DNA of 28,309 bases, from NCBI GenBank assembly GCA_009801015.1, contig VHZZ01006120.1:46438-74746 (forward strand), in the 5' to 3' direction. Source of the DNA: Silene noctiflora. Taxonomy: Eukaryota > Streptophyta > Magnoliopsida > Caryophyllales > Caryophyllaceae. Position numbers and translations under genes: made by a program. The notes beneath the pieces are model-generated. The model did not search any database and was not told the DNA's origin. It was given only the letters and a program-made list of their open reading frames with translations. Numbering within the stretch: the first letter of the stretch is position 1; every line of letters begins with the position of its first letter. Below are positions 8,601 through 17,439 of the stretch, in pieces.

Positions 8601-11600
8601 CCTAAGTACCTAACTATGTCACGTCCTTCGTCTTTTGTGCCGCCTTCTCCGACGAACTGAAGTGTTTTCACCAAGGTTTCCGGACACGAATTCCGTGTTA
8701 TGACGGGGTAAAGTGTTGTGTCCGAGCATCATAGCATTTAGATATCAACAGTGGAAAGTCCTTAATTCATATGAATGATGATTTATTTGTTGATTGGGGA
8801 TTCCCTGTGAGATCAAGGCTTGCCATACTCAGCCATAGTCCACTCCACAAGGGAAGAACATGATCCATTGTTTTCACCTTTTCAGCCCTTACATCTTAAA
8901 AGAAAATGGCAGTTTTGCCTCCCAATGGCAAAGATCATGGCTCCCATTGATATCAACATTTTGATTCTCTACAAAATTATGCTATAGATGCTTGGACTTC
9001 AGTGTGTCTTTATTCCTCAATCACTTGAACTTCTGTTTGTGATATTTGAATCGCTGGTATACGTGCAAAGTAGTGTTGTTTAGAAAATTCGGGACGATCT
9101 TATAAGAAGGAAGTGGTAAACCTATAAATGTATCATATGAGCTCGCAACATGTAGCTCATAACTTCTATATCACCTCAAGATACGTTATTGTTCTGTTTC
9201 GTGGTTGTGAATTTTTCTAAACTGTAGGTACAAAATTCAAGAATTTTGGTTTTCTGTATGTGACAAGATGCTCTCTTGATGCTTCTTATTGTAAGGCCGT
9301 GGATTTTCATTTCTGTTGCTAGTGCCCTGTCGGGTAGCACTTAGCAGTTAGCATCAATATTATAAAAGAGAGATAAAGACTTCGCATTCATTTTTAATTA
9401 TCAAGGTCTCTTGTTCAGGGTTAGGAGGTGATGAGTTTTCCTGTGATATTGCTGATATGTTCAGTAAAAACATATTAAATATTAGCTGTGTTTCCTTATT
9501 TGTATATAGCTCTGGAAAGACCATAGCTGGATTTTCTTCTTTTATCCGCTGGTGGTTTTTTTCTGGCTCTACTCAGGGCTTGGTTCGTTCGTATCCTGTG
9601 GATCGTTCTTTTCTTTGACGTTAACGTTAGGTTGAAGTTTTTCGGAAACGCTAATGACTTGGACTACACACGTAGTTTAATAGGAAAATGACATTAATCG
9701 AAACCTATGATGCTCGGACGCTGCACTTTACCCTGTCGTACCGTACGACACAACACGGACACCGAAACGGAATTCGTGTCCATACGCCTTGGTGAAAAAT
9801 AGACACAATTCATTTCGTCGGAGAAGTAGTTTACCGGAGAATGGACTCGCGTAGAATAGTTAGGTTTCCGGCGTCGAATAGGAGGTGGGAATGGCGGACG
9901 ACGGTGTTATTTACTCGTGCTTGCTTTACTGCTTTATATATCTTTTTCTACTTTCAGTCTTAGTGTTTGATTGTTTAATACTTTTAGGTTCTCAATGCAT
10001 GATAGCCTTTTAACTCTTTTTTTATAACCTTACACGTGTTCTAACTTTTATTTAATTCTTTGACTTTTCAAAGCATGTTTAGTGCTTTATTAAATATCCA
10101 TTCATTCAAGCTAGTTGGAGTTCTTTAGTTTTCTATGGCTATTTACTACTATTACTTTTTTCGTTATTAAATTACATAAATAGTTTCAAGATCTTTCTTT
10201 TAATTTTGTAAAATGAAAGAAAATATTTCTTGGTCAATACTCATTAGTATAAGGTATACACAACTAAAAGTACCCATTTTTTCCTGTACAAATTTATTTT
10301 TATTTTTATAACAAAATACATATGAAAAATGGATGGGGTGTCCAAATATGAAAATTGGATACGTTGACCGTGTCCAAACATCATGTCCGTTAGTTAATCG
10401 TGTCCACGTATCCCTAATTTTATGACTTTTAAGTGTCCGACACAAGGACTCGTGCCCGTATATCGTAACCGAGTCTGAGCGCCATGGATCTAAATTACTT
10501 CCTTTGATATTTGTAAGAGCAGCTGTGGTACCCAAGCATTTTTTCTAGAATTTTAAAGATATGAAAATCCCTATAATGCTCCTTGCTTATCTTAAGAGCA
10601 AACACACCCTCAGTGGAACTTTAAAATTTATGTGTTTCTAGTGTCAAGCATAATGAGCAAGTGGAGAATCAACCTTGATGAGGAGGGTTGTTGCATTATA
10701 CTCCCTCCTATTCAAATATTCTTTACGTATTCCTTTTTTTGGCATGTTCAATAGATTCTTTACATATTCCTTTTTTTTTTTTGGCTAATTTGCCTAACAT
10801 AATGTACATATACTTAGCACACTTGCATGTGCTTTCCTAAATAATCGCACCAATAGCAAATGTAAAGAACCTATTGAATGGGAAGGAGTATAAAATATGA
10901 GTTAGTGTGGTGATATTTCTGTCGCAAGATATTGCCTTTCTTATAGGGCTTCATACTACAAGAAGTAGCGTAAGGAGTAGTGTTACATAACTGCCTTTAT
11001 GTAAAATGTAAAGTAACTGGTCAAAACAATCCTTGGGCTCCTTCCTTTTCATGTTGTGGATTCCAATTTATATGATCTCTACTGGGGTTGTAATTTTGTA
11101 ACTATTATTGAAAGTTTACAAGTGAGAGGGAAGAGGTTACTATTTCACATTTCAAATTTCTCAGATGTGAGGTTCTCTTGTTTCTGAAGTATCTATGCAA
11201 TATGCACATACGACTTTTGTGCATTTGAGGTTTTATTTGGATTGAGGTAGCATTAGATTATTTTTACCAGCCGACGTTGGTGACGGTCGATTTTGATGAA
11301 AAGTTGGTGAACAGAATAAACCTGATCGAGTTAATTGCACCATCATACAAGACAGACATGTGATATAACTTCTCCTCCTGGTGACACGTCTGTTTCTGTC
11401 ACTTCAATGATTTTAATTTCAACGATGATAAGTGTATTGATTGTGACTTGCAACTGTTACAATGTCAAATTGTCCAAGGAATGTTGAAATTTCAATGAAA
11501 GGTTATATTAAGTTGCATACGCTAACAGGAAATGAGTTTGGCAATGGAAATCGCTAGCCTTTGTGTACAGATAGCATTGAGTGGTTAACGAAAAGAATTC

Positions 11601-13378
11601 ATGAATCCTCATTCTGAAACGATTCACTCTCTTGAAAATGAAATTTAATGGTCTAAAATACATGTTCAGTGCCATTGTCGTACTGGCTACTTGGATGGAT
11701 TTCTTTTTGATGATTCTCTAGGAATCATAACCAATTTCAATTTGTTGATGGAAGACCTTGGATGGAACTTGTTAAAAAATCTTTAAATGGGAAAAACATG
11801 AATTGAAATGTTTACAGGATCCTGGTTATGCTGTTAGTTATACACTTATACCTGTTATGATTTATCTCTTCTATTTTCTACCCAAATTATATGTACTTGT
11901 TAATATTAGTAGTGTTCAAAATTCTAGAGATCTAAGGGTGAATGAGGTTGGGTTGCGGTTGCTTTCGTTTCCATGGGAGCCTGGATAATCTTCGAAACAT
12001 AGTTGGCAGTAATTTACATGCAGCAATATTGTATAACCACATACAGTACTAGTTGCCTAATTACTCTAGACGTAGCCAAGTAGGTAATTTTTCAACAACT
12101 CTTTTATAAGAGTATTTAGGTAAATAGCATGTGGTCTTTAGGAGACTTTTTGTCTGTAAAAAGGTTTACTGATCAACATGTAACATTTTACTCGCAGGAA
12201 GTACATGATTACTTGAAGACAATATGTCCAGATCTTCATATTACTCGAGGGGAATATGATGAAGAAACGCGCTATCCAGACACGAAAATAATAACCATTG
12301 GTCAATTTAAGCTGGGACTTTGTCATGGCCACCAGGTGGGCATATGTTTGAATTTGTTTTTTTCCTTCTTTATGTAATGTTGTACTTGCTCACTTGTGCC
12401 AATCATAAGCAAATAAAGACTGGTACAAGCTACTCTTATCTAGAATTGGCAACGGGTCATTTGGGCCGGGTTTTCGGGTTCGGGATACAAGCCTGTTTTA
12501 GATGTGTTGTGCTATTATTGAGTCTTAGGGTGCATTTCTATTCTGACGATTGTTTTCGGATTGATATTACTTTTTGAGTCAAGTCAATTGGGCGTAGTTG
12601 GTACATTTGAGTGCGTGTCTTTCAAGGATTTTGCGACTCCATACAGAAGTTACGTAGAAAAACTTAACTTACATTTTATGTTTCACACTTAGACTCAAAC
12701 ACACTCACCCTGATACTCACTTGAATGATACTACGCTTTTTTCTATGACTTTTTTGAACTTGTAAATCGTAAAAGTAAATTAGACAAAATACTTGTTAAA
12801 TACAAAGACAATTTTGTTTTTATTATTTTTACTGTTCATTGGTCTTAAATCTTAATTGGAAACTCAACCCACTTTAAGGCTCCTCACAATTCCTCCATCA
12901 TATTGCTAGTCTGAGCCCAAAATTCACGTCTGAGCATCAATGCCTTACTTCAGACTGCAACAAAGGCGTTCTTATTTGGGTTGGTTGGCAGATTTTCTTG
13001 CATCTTCTGTCCATCAGAAGAGATAACAGCGGTTCATTTAACATGGTTATCTTCCTAAAAATCATACGTTGACAGGTAATCCCATGGGGGGACTTGGACT
13101 CTCTAGCCATGCTTCAAAGGCAGTTGGACGTTGACATCCTAGTAACGGGTCACACACATCAATTTACAGCCTACAAGCATGAAGGTGGTGTGGTCATCAA
13201 CCCTGGATCTGCCACTGGTGCATACAGCAGCATCACCTACGATGTTAACCCGAGTTTTGTTCTCATGGATATTGATGGCCTCCGTGTTGTGGTTTACGTT
13301 TATGAGCTGATTGATGGCGAAGTTAAGGTCGACAAGATCGATTTCAAGAAGACCACTTCTCCTCATTCTCCTCACTGA
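5690..13378 (+). CDS. VPS29: VPS29, retromer core subunit (MAG1 type)
   Basis: There are three coding exons: 5690-5821 (44 codons), 12198-12335 (46 codons) and 13076-13378 (100 codons plus TGA). All junctions are phase 0 with GT/AG borders, and the 190-aa product equals the length of Arabidopsis VPS29. VPS29 binds VPS35 in the retromer core and helps recycle vacuolar sorting receptors from late endosomes to the Golgi. The metallophosphoesterase fold is visible: GDLHIPH at 8-14, CTGN at 37-40, RGEYDE at 61-66, CHGHQ at 86-90 and GHTH at 115-118, followed by [10 protein letters not shown]. Family members keep this fold but are thought to act as scaffolds rather than efficient phosphatases. The short C-terminal tail ([11 protein letters not shown]) is the variable part. 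Intron 1 is 6.4 kb and full of repeats, while the coding sequence shows no damage. Confidence 0.97.
7984..8734. repeat. Left arm of long inverted repeat
   Basis: This arm of about 750 bp reads from GACTCGGGTACGATG to GTCCGAGCATCATAG. It pairs, by eye at roughly 80% identity or more, with the reverse complement of 9705-10475. Shared landmarks in order are ATCCTTGTGT, CATAAAATTA, CGATTAACTA, CATTTTTCATATGTATTTT, AAATTTGTACAGGAAAAAAT, CACGTGTAAGGTTATAAAAA, GCGGAC and the inner end. Weaker similarity continues outward to about 7931. A local perfect hairpin, GTCCGCCATG against CATGGCGGAC, lies near 8555-8580 and looks like a small duplication not present in the other arm. Confidence 0.8.
9705..10475. 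repeat. Right arm of long inverted repeat
   Basis: This is the inverted partner of 7984-8734. It runs from CTATGATGCTCGGACG to GTAACCGAGTC and is slightly longer than the left arm, with several small insertions. Weak similarity beyond the clear end (TTTGTAAGAGC near 10510 against GCTTTACAAA near 7931) suggests the original repeat was somewhat longer. An open frame of 111 codons on the - strand within this arm is a by-product of the repeat and shows no known domain. Confidence 0.8.
10701..10888. mobile_element. Stowaway-type MITE (Tc1/mariner, TA target)
   Basis: This 188-bp element has terminal inverted repeats: CTCCCTCCTATTCAA at the left and TTGAATGGGAAGGAG at the right. It is flanked by TA at 10699-10700 and 10889-10890. 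The CTCCCTCC start and TA duplication are the hallmarks of Stowaway MITEs. Near the left end the motif TTCTTTACGTATTCCTTTTT is tandemly duplicated as TTCTTTACATATTCCTTTTT, a rearrangement peculiar to this copy. It has no coding capacity. Confidence 0.85.
12336..13075 (+). other. VPS29 intron 2
   Basis: The donor is GTGGGC at 12336 and the acceptor is TTGACAG ending at 13075. Near 12448-12485 there is a short GGGTCATTTGGGCCGGGTTT-type fragment, which resembles decayed retroelement sequence. No exon or RNA gene was seen otherwise. Confidence 0.7.
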
Positions 13379-13600
13379 CCCGATTTGTGTTTTTGTGTTC
13401 TCCTAAACTGATCATATCCGGGCTGGGCGCTGAGGTTTTTCTTTTCTTTTCTTCTTTTTTTTTTTTTTTTGCTGAAGTTAAAACTTGATATTAGTTCCGT
13501 AGTTTGCGTTTCTTGTGATTTGTGAATGTCAAAGAATGAATGTGAATTACGAGGGAAACACACTTACAGGTAGGGCTAAGTTTGTAAGTTGGAACAGTTT
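13379..13600 (+). other. VPS29 3' UTR
   Basis: A strongly pyrimidine-rich tract (T/C with a run of about 16 T) lies at 13436-13470, soon after the stop codon. An AATGAATGTGAA stretch near 13536 could serve as the plant near-upstream polyadenylation element. The 3' end itself cannot be fixed from sequence alone. Confidence 0.4.
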
Positions 13601-13707
13601 TCTTGAGTGTGAGTTTAACTTGGTTTTGTGCTTGTTATGAGCTTCTGCCTTTTTAGCAGCTTAGAGGTGTTTCTGCTGTAGTCGAATTGCATGCAGCGTT
13701 GTACTAT

Positions 13708-15165
13708 CTCCCTAAGAACCCTCTGAAACGACTTAAAATGGGGTATACATCATGTTTCCTCTATTTTTGAGAGAGTTCGGAAAGTACAATATAAGCCTCT
13801 TGATGTGTCTATTTATAACCATATGCCTGTTATACTATCGTGGGACATTTTTATGTGGTATGGAGCGATTTTTGTGTGAATTTTGAGACATTTTATTTTG
13901 GGATCAAGTCGGCCCGAAGATAATAGCCTTCAAAATTGGCTATTTGGCTGATCTTCCAACACCAGTGAAATTTTTTACGGAACCCATCTGAGTAGGGCTA
14001 CTATGCCTTAAAATTAGTAGGGTTTGTTCATAAGTATCCGAAACAACTTACAATGAAGTTTACACCTTGTTTCGTCTATTTCCGGAGTGGCACGAAGAAT
14101 AATCTTAAGCGCTCTACATGTCTCTATTTCAAACAATATGCCCTTTCTACTATTCTGAGACACTTTTGTATGGTATGAAGTGATTGTTGTGTGAATATAA
14201 AGACTTTTGATTCCGGGGACTAATTAACACGAAAACCGTGAATGATCGCTTATATAAAATCAATAATTTGCGGGGATATTTTGACACCGGTGAGATTCTT
14301 TGACAAAACCATTCCGATAGCCCCGTCATGCCTCAACATTACTAGCCAGTTCCAAAGCTCCCTTAAACGATTTAGAGAGGGGGTATACAATTTATTTCGT
14401 CTATTTAGGAGACAATTCAAAAAACTGTATAGGACTTCTATTACAATTTATTTTGAGACATTTTTATATGGTATGAAATGATTGTGGTGCAAATTTTATG
14501 ACATTTTACTCGGGGATCAAATCGGCCTAAAAATCGTAGATAATAGCGTTAGAATTGACAAATTTAGGCGATCTCTAACCCAGTGAGATTTTTTGAGAAA
14601 ACCATCCGAATCAAGTGACTTATAATGAAGTCTACAACTTGTTTCATCTATTCTTCCGAGTAGCATGGAAATAATCTTTATGTCTTTACATGTCTCTATT
14701 TCAAACCACAAGTCATTTCAACTACTCTTAAGACATTTTATTTGGTGTAAAGAGATTATTCTGCGAACATCAAAACGTTTTATATTGAGAGGAGTAATCG
14801 GCCTAGAAACCATGGATTATCGCCTTTATTAAATTATTATTTTTCAGGGATATTCGACACCAGTGAGATTTTTTGACGAAACGATACCAGTAGAGCCAGT
14901 ATAACTCTTTTGAAATGACTTATAAAGGATTGCACAATTTATTTCGTGTATTTACGTCCTACGGGGCAACTCGAAAAGTAATATATATGAAGTTAGATGT
15001 GTCTATTTGAAACTATATGCCCTTCTATTATCCTGAGACACTTTAATATGACATGGAGTAATTGCGGTGTCAATTTTGAGTTATTTTACTTCGGAACCAA
15101 GTCAGCCCAGAAATCGTGGATAATAACCTTTAGAATTGGCAAATCGTGGATTATCTTTAACTAAG
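13708..15165. repeat. Diverged tandem array, about 300-bp unit, about 5 copies
   Basis: Five units can be aligned by the anchor GAGACATTTTnTATGGTATG, found at about 13842, 14157, 14455, 14730 and 15035. The spacings are therefore 315, 298, 275 and 305 bases. Each unit repeats the same order of motifs: ACTTATAATGAAGTnTACA, TTGTTTCGTCTATTT, TGTCTCTATTTCAAAC, the anchor, TCGGCCTAGAAATCGTGGAT, GACACCAGTGAGATTTTTTG and CCnAGTAGnGCC. Units differ by many substitutions and small indels, so the array is old. There is no conserved ORF. Satellite DNA or tandemly amplified transposon sequence are both possible. It begins about 100-300 bases beyond the VPS29 transcript end. Confidence 0.8.
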
Positions 15166-15281
15166 ACCTCATGAATCATGATGAGACAATCATTGTGATA
15201 ATCTAATAATATTGATTATTGCATTTGAGCTAAACTCACTATTTTATAGTAATCACAAAGTCAACTTTTAGATGACGAGAT

Positions 15282-15488
15282 GTACACAAACAAGAGTTGA
15301 CATTCACTCTTCACGTTTCCGTGTAAAGCTGAAGTTGGATAGTGTCCCTCTCATAAAATGTAAGTGGATAGTGCAAGTGGGTGGGAAATGGATACCCCAC
15401 TTGCCCTCCCACTTGCATTTTGTGAGAGAGTCACTATCCATCCATCTTCAGCTTTAGACGAATAGTGTCTGTCTACAATAAGACGGAC
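15282..15488. mobile_element. MITE family A, copy 3
   Basis: This is a hairpin element with arms GTGTAAAGCTGAAGTTGGAT plus GTCCCTCTCATAAAATGTAA on the left, and TTTTGTGAGAGAGTCACTAT plus TTCAGCTTTAGACGAATAGT on the right. The centre is CAAGTGGGTGGGAAATGGAT opposite CCACTTGCCCTCCCACTTG. The right end adds CTGTCTACAATAAGACGGAC. Clearly related to the elements at 127-323 and 4085-4252. No clean target duplication was found. Confidence 0.65.
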
Positions 15489-15609
15489 TGTATAACTGTA
15501 CTTAGTCTTTATTCATCCCACAAATAGGACTAGGTTCATTGTGTCATGTGTATGATCCCTCTTTTCCGTCCTGCCATATTTTTCACATATGACATACCAT
15601 AATACCACC

Positions 15610-15712
15610 AAATGTCATCTGATTTAATTGGTAAAGTCATAAAAAATGGTATTCATCATCTCGCAACCTGGGTTCAACAAGACAAAACCGAGTTGCCCTA
15701 AACATGTTCCCA
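15610..15712 (+). mobile_element. SINE-like copy, second member of the 2834 family
   Basis: TGTCATCTGATTTAATTGGT then AAAGTCATAAAAAATGGTAT matches the segment at 2834 in order and spacing. Unlike that copy, it retains a box B-like CTGGGTTCAACAA at 15669-15680. There is no terminal A run or target duplication, so the 3' end is uncertain. Confidence 0.45.
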
Positions 15713-15961
15713 GGAGCCGTCAACATGTTTCTTTTGTGTATGTTGTGCAAACTTATTAGTTTTCGAAATACAATAAAATTTATAACTTTCAATAGGTGCC
15801 GTAAAAATAATATTATAAATTGTCATTATATTAACTCATACGATTTTAATAAACCGTTTCTGGAAGACCGGTTCAACTTGTTACTTGTTAGTGATTACCC
15901 ATTTTAGACAATTCCAATATTCCATAGTTAATAGTTTCAGTTACAACATTTGTCTATATAT

Positions 15962-15964
<3 letters not shown>

Positions 15965-16000
<36 letters not shown>
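15965..16000. repeat. A36 homopolymer
   Basis: This is an uninterrupted run of 36 A. It could be the tail of a retroposed sequence, but no recognisable retroposon body or target duplication precedes it. Homopolymer length is also prone to assembly error. Confidence 0.9.
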
Positions 16001-16001
<1 letters not shown>

Positions 16002-16103
16002 CCAGAAGCAAGATCATGTTGCCTTCTTGAGTTCCCCTAATCAACTTCAAAGTCACTTTTTCTTTATTTTCTTCTTATTTTCATTTTATTTCTCTCTTTT
16101 TTC

Positions 16104-16200
16104 GGATAATGATAGGGCGTCACTGGACACGTCATATGCAATAAGCAAAAACCCTAATAATAAGGGCTGCATGTAAACCAGTTACGCCCTATCATTATCC
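16104..16200. mobile_element. 97-bp hairpin MITE with 17-bp perfect terminal repeats
   Basis: GGATAATGATAGGGCGT at 16104-16120 is perfectly complementary to ACGCCCTATCATTATCC at 16184-16200. Pairing continues inward with one mismatch through CACTGG/CCAGTT, giving arms of 23 bases with 22 paired. The loop is about 51 bases. The perfect termini suggest a small, recently mobile non-autonomous DNA transposon. However, no target duplication is visible in the flanks (TTTTTTC on the left, TGTCACT on the right), so a non-transposon hairpin cannot be excluded. Confidence 0.6.
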
Positions 16201-16299
16201 TGTCACTCTTTAAATTGTGAATATCGCCTAATTATGACACTTTTTATCAAAAAAAGAGGAGAGGGTTTGAATTTGAAGTGTTTGGAGGAACTCTAGATG

Positions 16300-16443
16300 T
16301 AACTTGATGCTCAAAATGTAAGACTCCGCCGCACTTGATTAAGGAGGTTGAGGCGAATTTGCAAGTTGGATAACACGAGTTCAAAACAATTCGGTTAATA
16401 CAGAGTTCAAAGGTTCGACAAAGGAGCCTTCTCGTATGTACCG

Positions 16444-16478
<35 letters not shown>
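16300..16478 (+). mobile_element. Possible SINE-like sequence with A35 tail
   Basis: A segment containing a box B-like AGGTTCGACAAAGGAG near 16411 is followed by CTCGTATGTACCG and then 35 uninterrupted A (16444-16478). The arrangement of promoter-like motif and terminal A run fits a tRNA-derived SINE. A clear box A and a target duplication were not found; the start is a guess. Confidence 0.35.
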
Positions 16479-16481
<3 letters not shown>

Positions 16482-16732
16482 TTCTCATGACATACAAGAT
16501 GTTTGTAAGGTTTGTTTATTAAACGGTTAACTTGTACGAGGATGTAACCTTTTCTTTCCTTTGAAAATATATTAGTGTTTTATTTTTTCGACAAACATTG
16601 ATTAGTCTAATTGAATTTCTAGGAAACATGTATTCAATTTTGTTCAGAGGTTCTATTAATCTGAATCCCAAGCTATCTGAAACTGCATTTTCAAAAAAAT
16701 TACCGGAAAAAAAGTAAGAAACCCATTTTAGC

Positions 16733-16800
16733 CGAGTCCCAACATGATTTGGGGTCGGCTAACAAATCCGCTTAGGTTTGTATCCAGCAATACAGTCCAA
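16733..16800 (-). mobile_element. LINE-derived fragment (GTCGGCTAA-type)
   Basis: The sequence AGCCGAGTCCCAACATGATT followed by TGGGGTCGGCTAACAAATCC resembles a motif (TTAGCCGACCCCAAAT on the other strand) that I remember from 3' regions of plant RTE-like LINEs. This is recall, not a search. The fragment is short, non-coding and lies about 700 bases beyond the IQD stop codon. Confidence 0.35.
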
Positions 16801-17439
16801 CCCGCTTGTTCGCCAAGCCAACAAAATACAAGTAGGACCACACCCATGTCTTGACCTAACATGCATTTGATAATCTCCAACTTAGTCTACTGGTAAAAAA
16901 TTAATCTAGCTTAACCCAGTTGCTTTAGTTCCGGCTTTTGAAATGCAGCAATATTAAAACTCGCTAGAGAGTTTTAACACCCTTTTGAACCGGCATAATA
17001 CCAGACAAAAGAATTGTTTTGCAAGGGCATAAAGATCAATTCTTTCAGTAGACTCAAGTCACCTTTGCTACCGCTTGCTAAACAGAGCCATTGATAAACC
17101 CGCTTCCATGATTATCAGTTAAAAAAAGCGACTACAAAGAACAAACTGCCAGAAATATAAATAAATAGACATCTCTAGACTCTATACACAACCTTAAACA
17201 TAGCATTTTTCAACATCCAGGATAGAACATTAGGTTCACAAAATAAAGTTTCTTCAGCCGAGTCGAAACAAAGCCTGCAATTTACACACTCACACACAAT
17301 TTCTTGATGAGCCCCTCTAGTTTTAAAGCTTAAAGAGGTACACATTAATCTCAAAATGCCAGGGGTCTTGTAAAAAAAATGTTATAAAACTTTAACCTTC
17401 ATCACAGTACTTGCAACTCATCTGGCCTTGAAGATAGAA
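16801..17439 (-). other. IQD downstream region including its 3' UTR
   Basis: No other gene is supported here. The proximal part, to roughly 17170, is likely the 3' UTR of the IQD transcript judging by distance alone. No confident polyadenylation signal was placed. Confidence 0.35.

Larger units (their letters stand above)
7984..10475. mobile_element. Foldback-like unit: two arms and a 1-kb spacer
   Basis: The two arms enclose about 970 bases (8735-9704) that show no long ORF and no recognised transposase. The whole may be one non-autonomous element with very long terminal inverted repeats (foldback or Mutator-like). Alternatively, it may be two copies of a smaller element of about 0.76 kb inserted in opposite directions; both outer and inner arm ends carry a CTCGG/CCGAG motif, which fits the second view. 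No clear target duplication was found, partly because similarity fades gradually beyond the clear ends. Transcribed as part of the VPS29 pre-mRNA, it could form a very long RNA hairpin. Confidence 0.5.
5822..12197 (+). other. VPS29 intron 1 (6.4 kb)
   Basis: The donor is GTATGT at 5822 and the acceptor is TCGCAG ending at 12197. The intron holds a long inverted repeat (7984-10475) and a Stowaway element (10701-10888). It also has two GGCGCC-rich islets, near 7510-7550 and 7765-7810, that are probably decayed repeat DNA. The rest is unremarkable AT-rich sequence. No extra exon is needed to complete the protein, and the open frames inside show no recognised domain. Confidence 0.85.

Noticed and set aside
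10200-10535. 111-codon open frame on the - strand
   Set aside because: It lies wholly in and beside the right arm of the long inverted repeat. The matching left arm does not keep the frame, so there is no sign of selection on a protein.
11803-11988. Possible extra VPS29 exon after TTTACAG near 11818
   Set aside because: The sequence after the acceptor-like site does not encode VPS29 residues, and exons 1 and 2 join perfectly without it.
14242-14481. 79-codon open frame in the tandem array
   Set aside because: The corresponding stretch in the other units is interrupted, so the frame is accidental.
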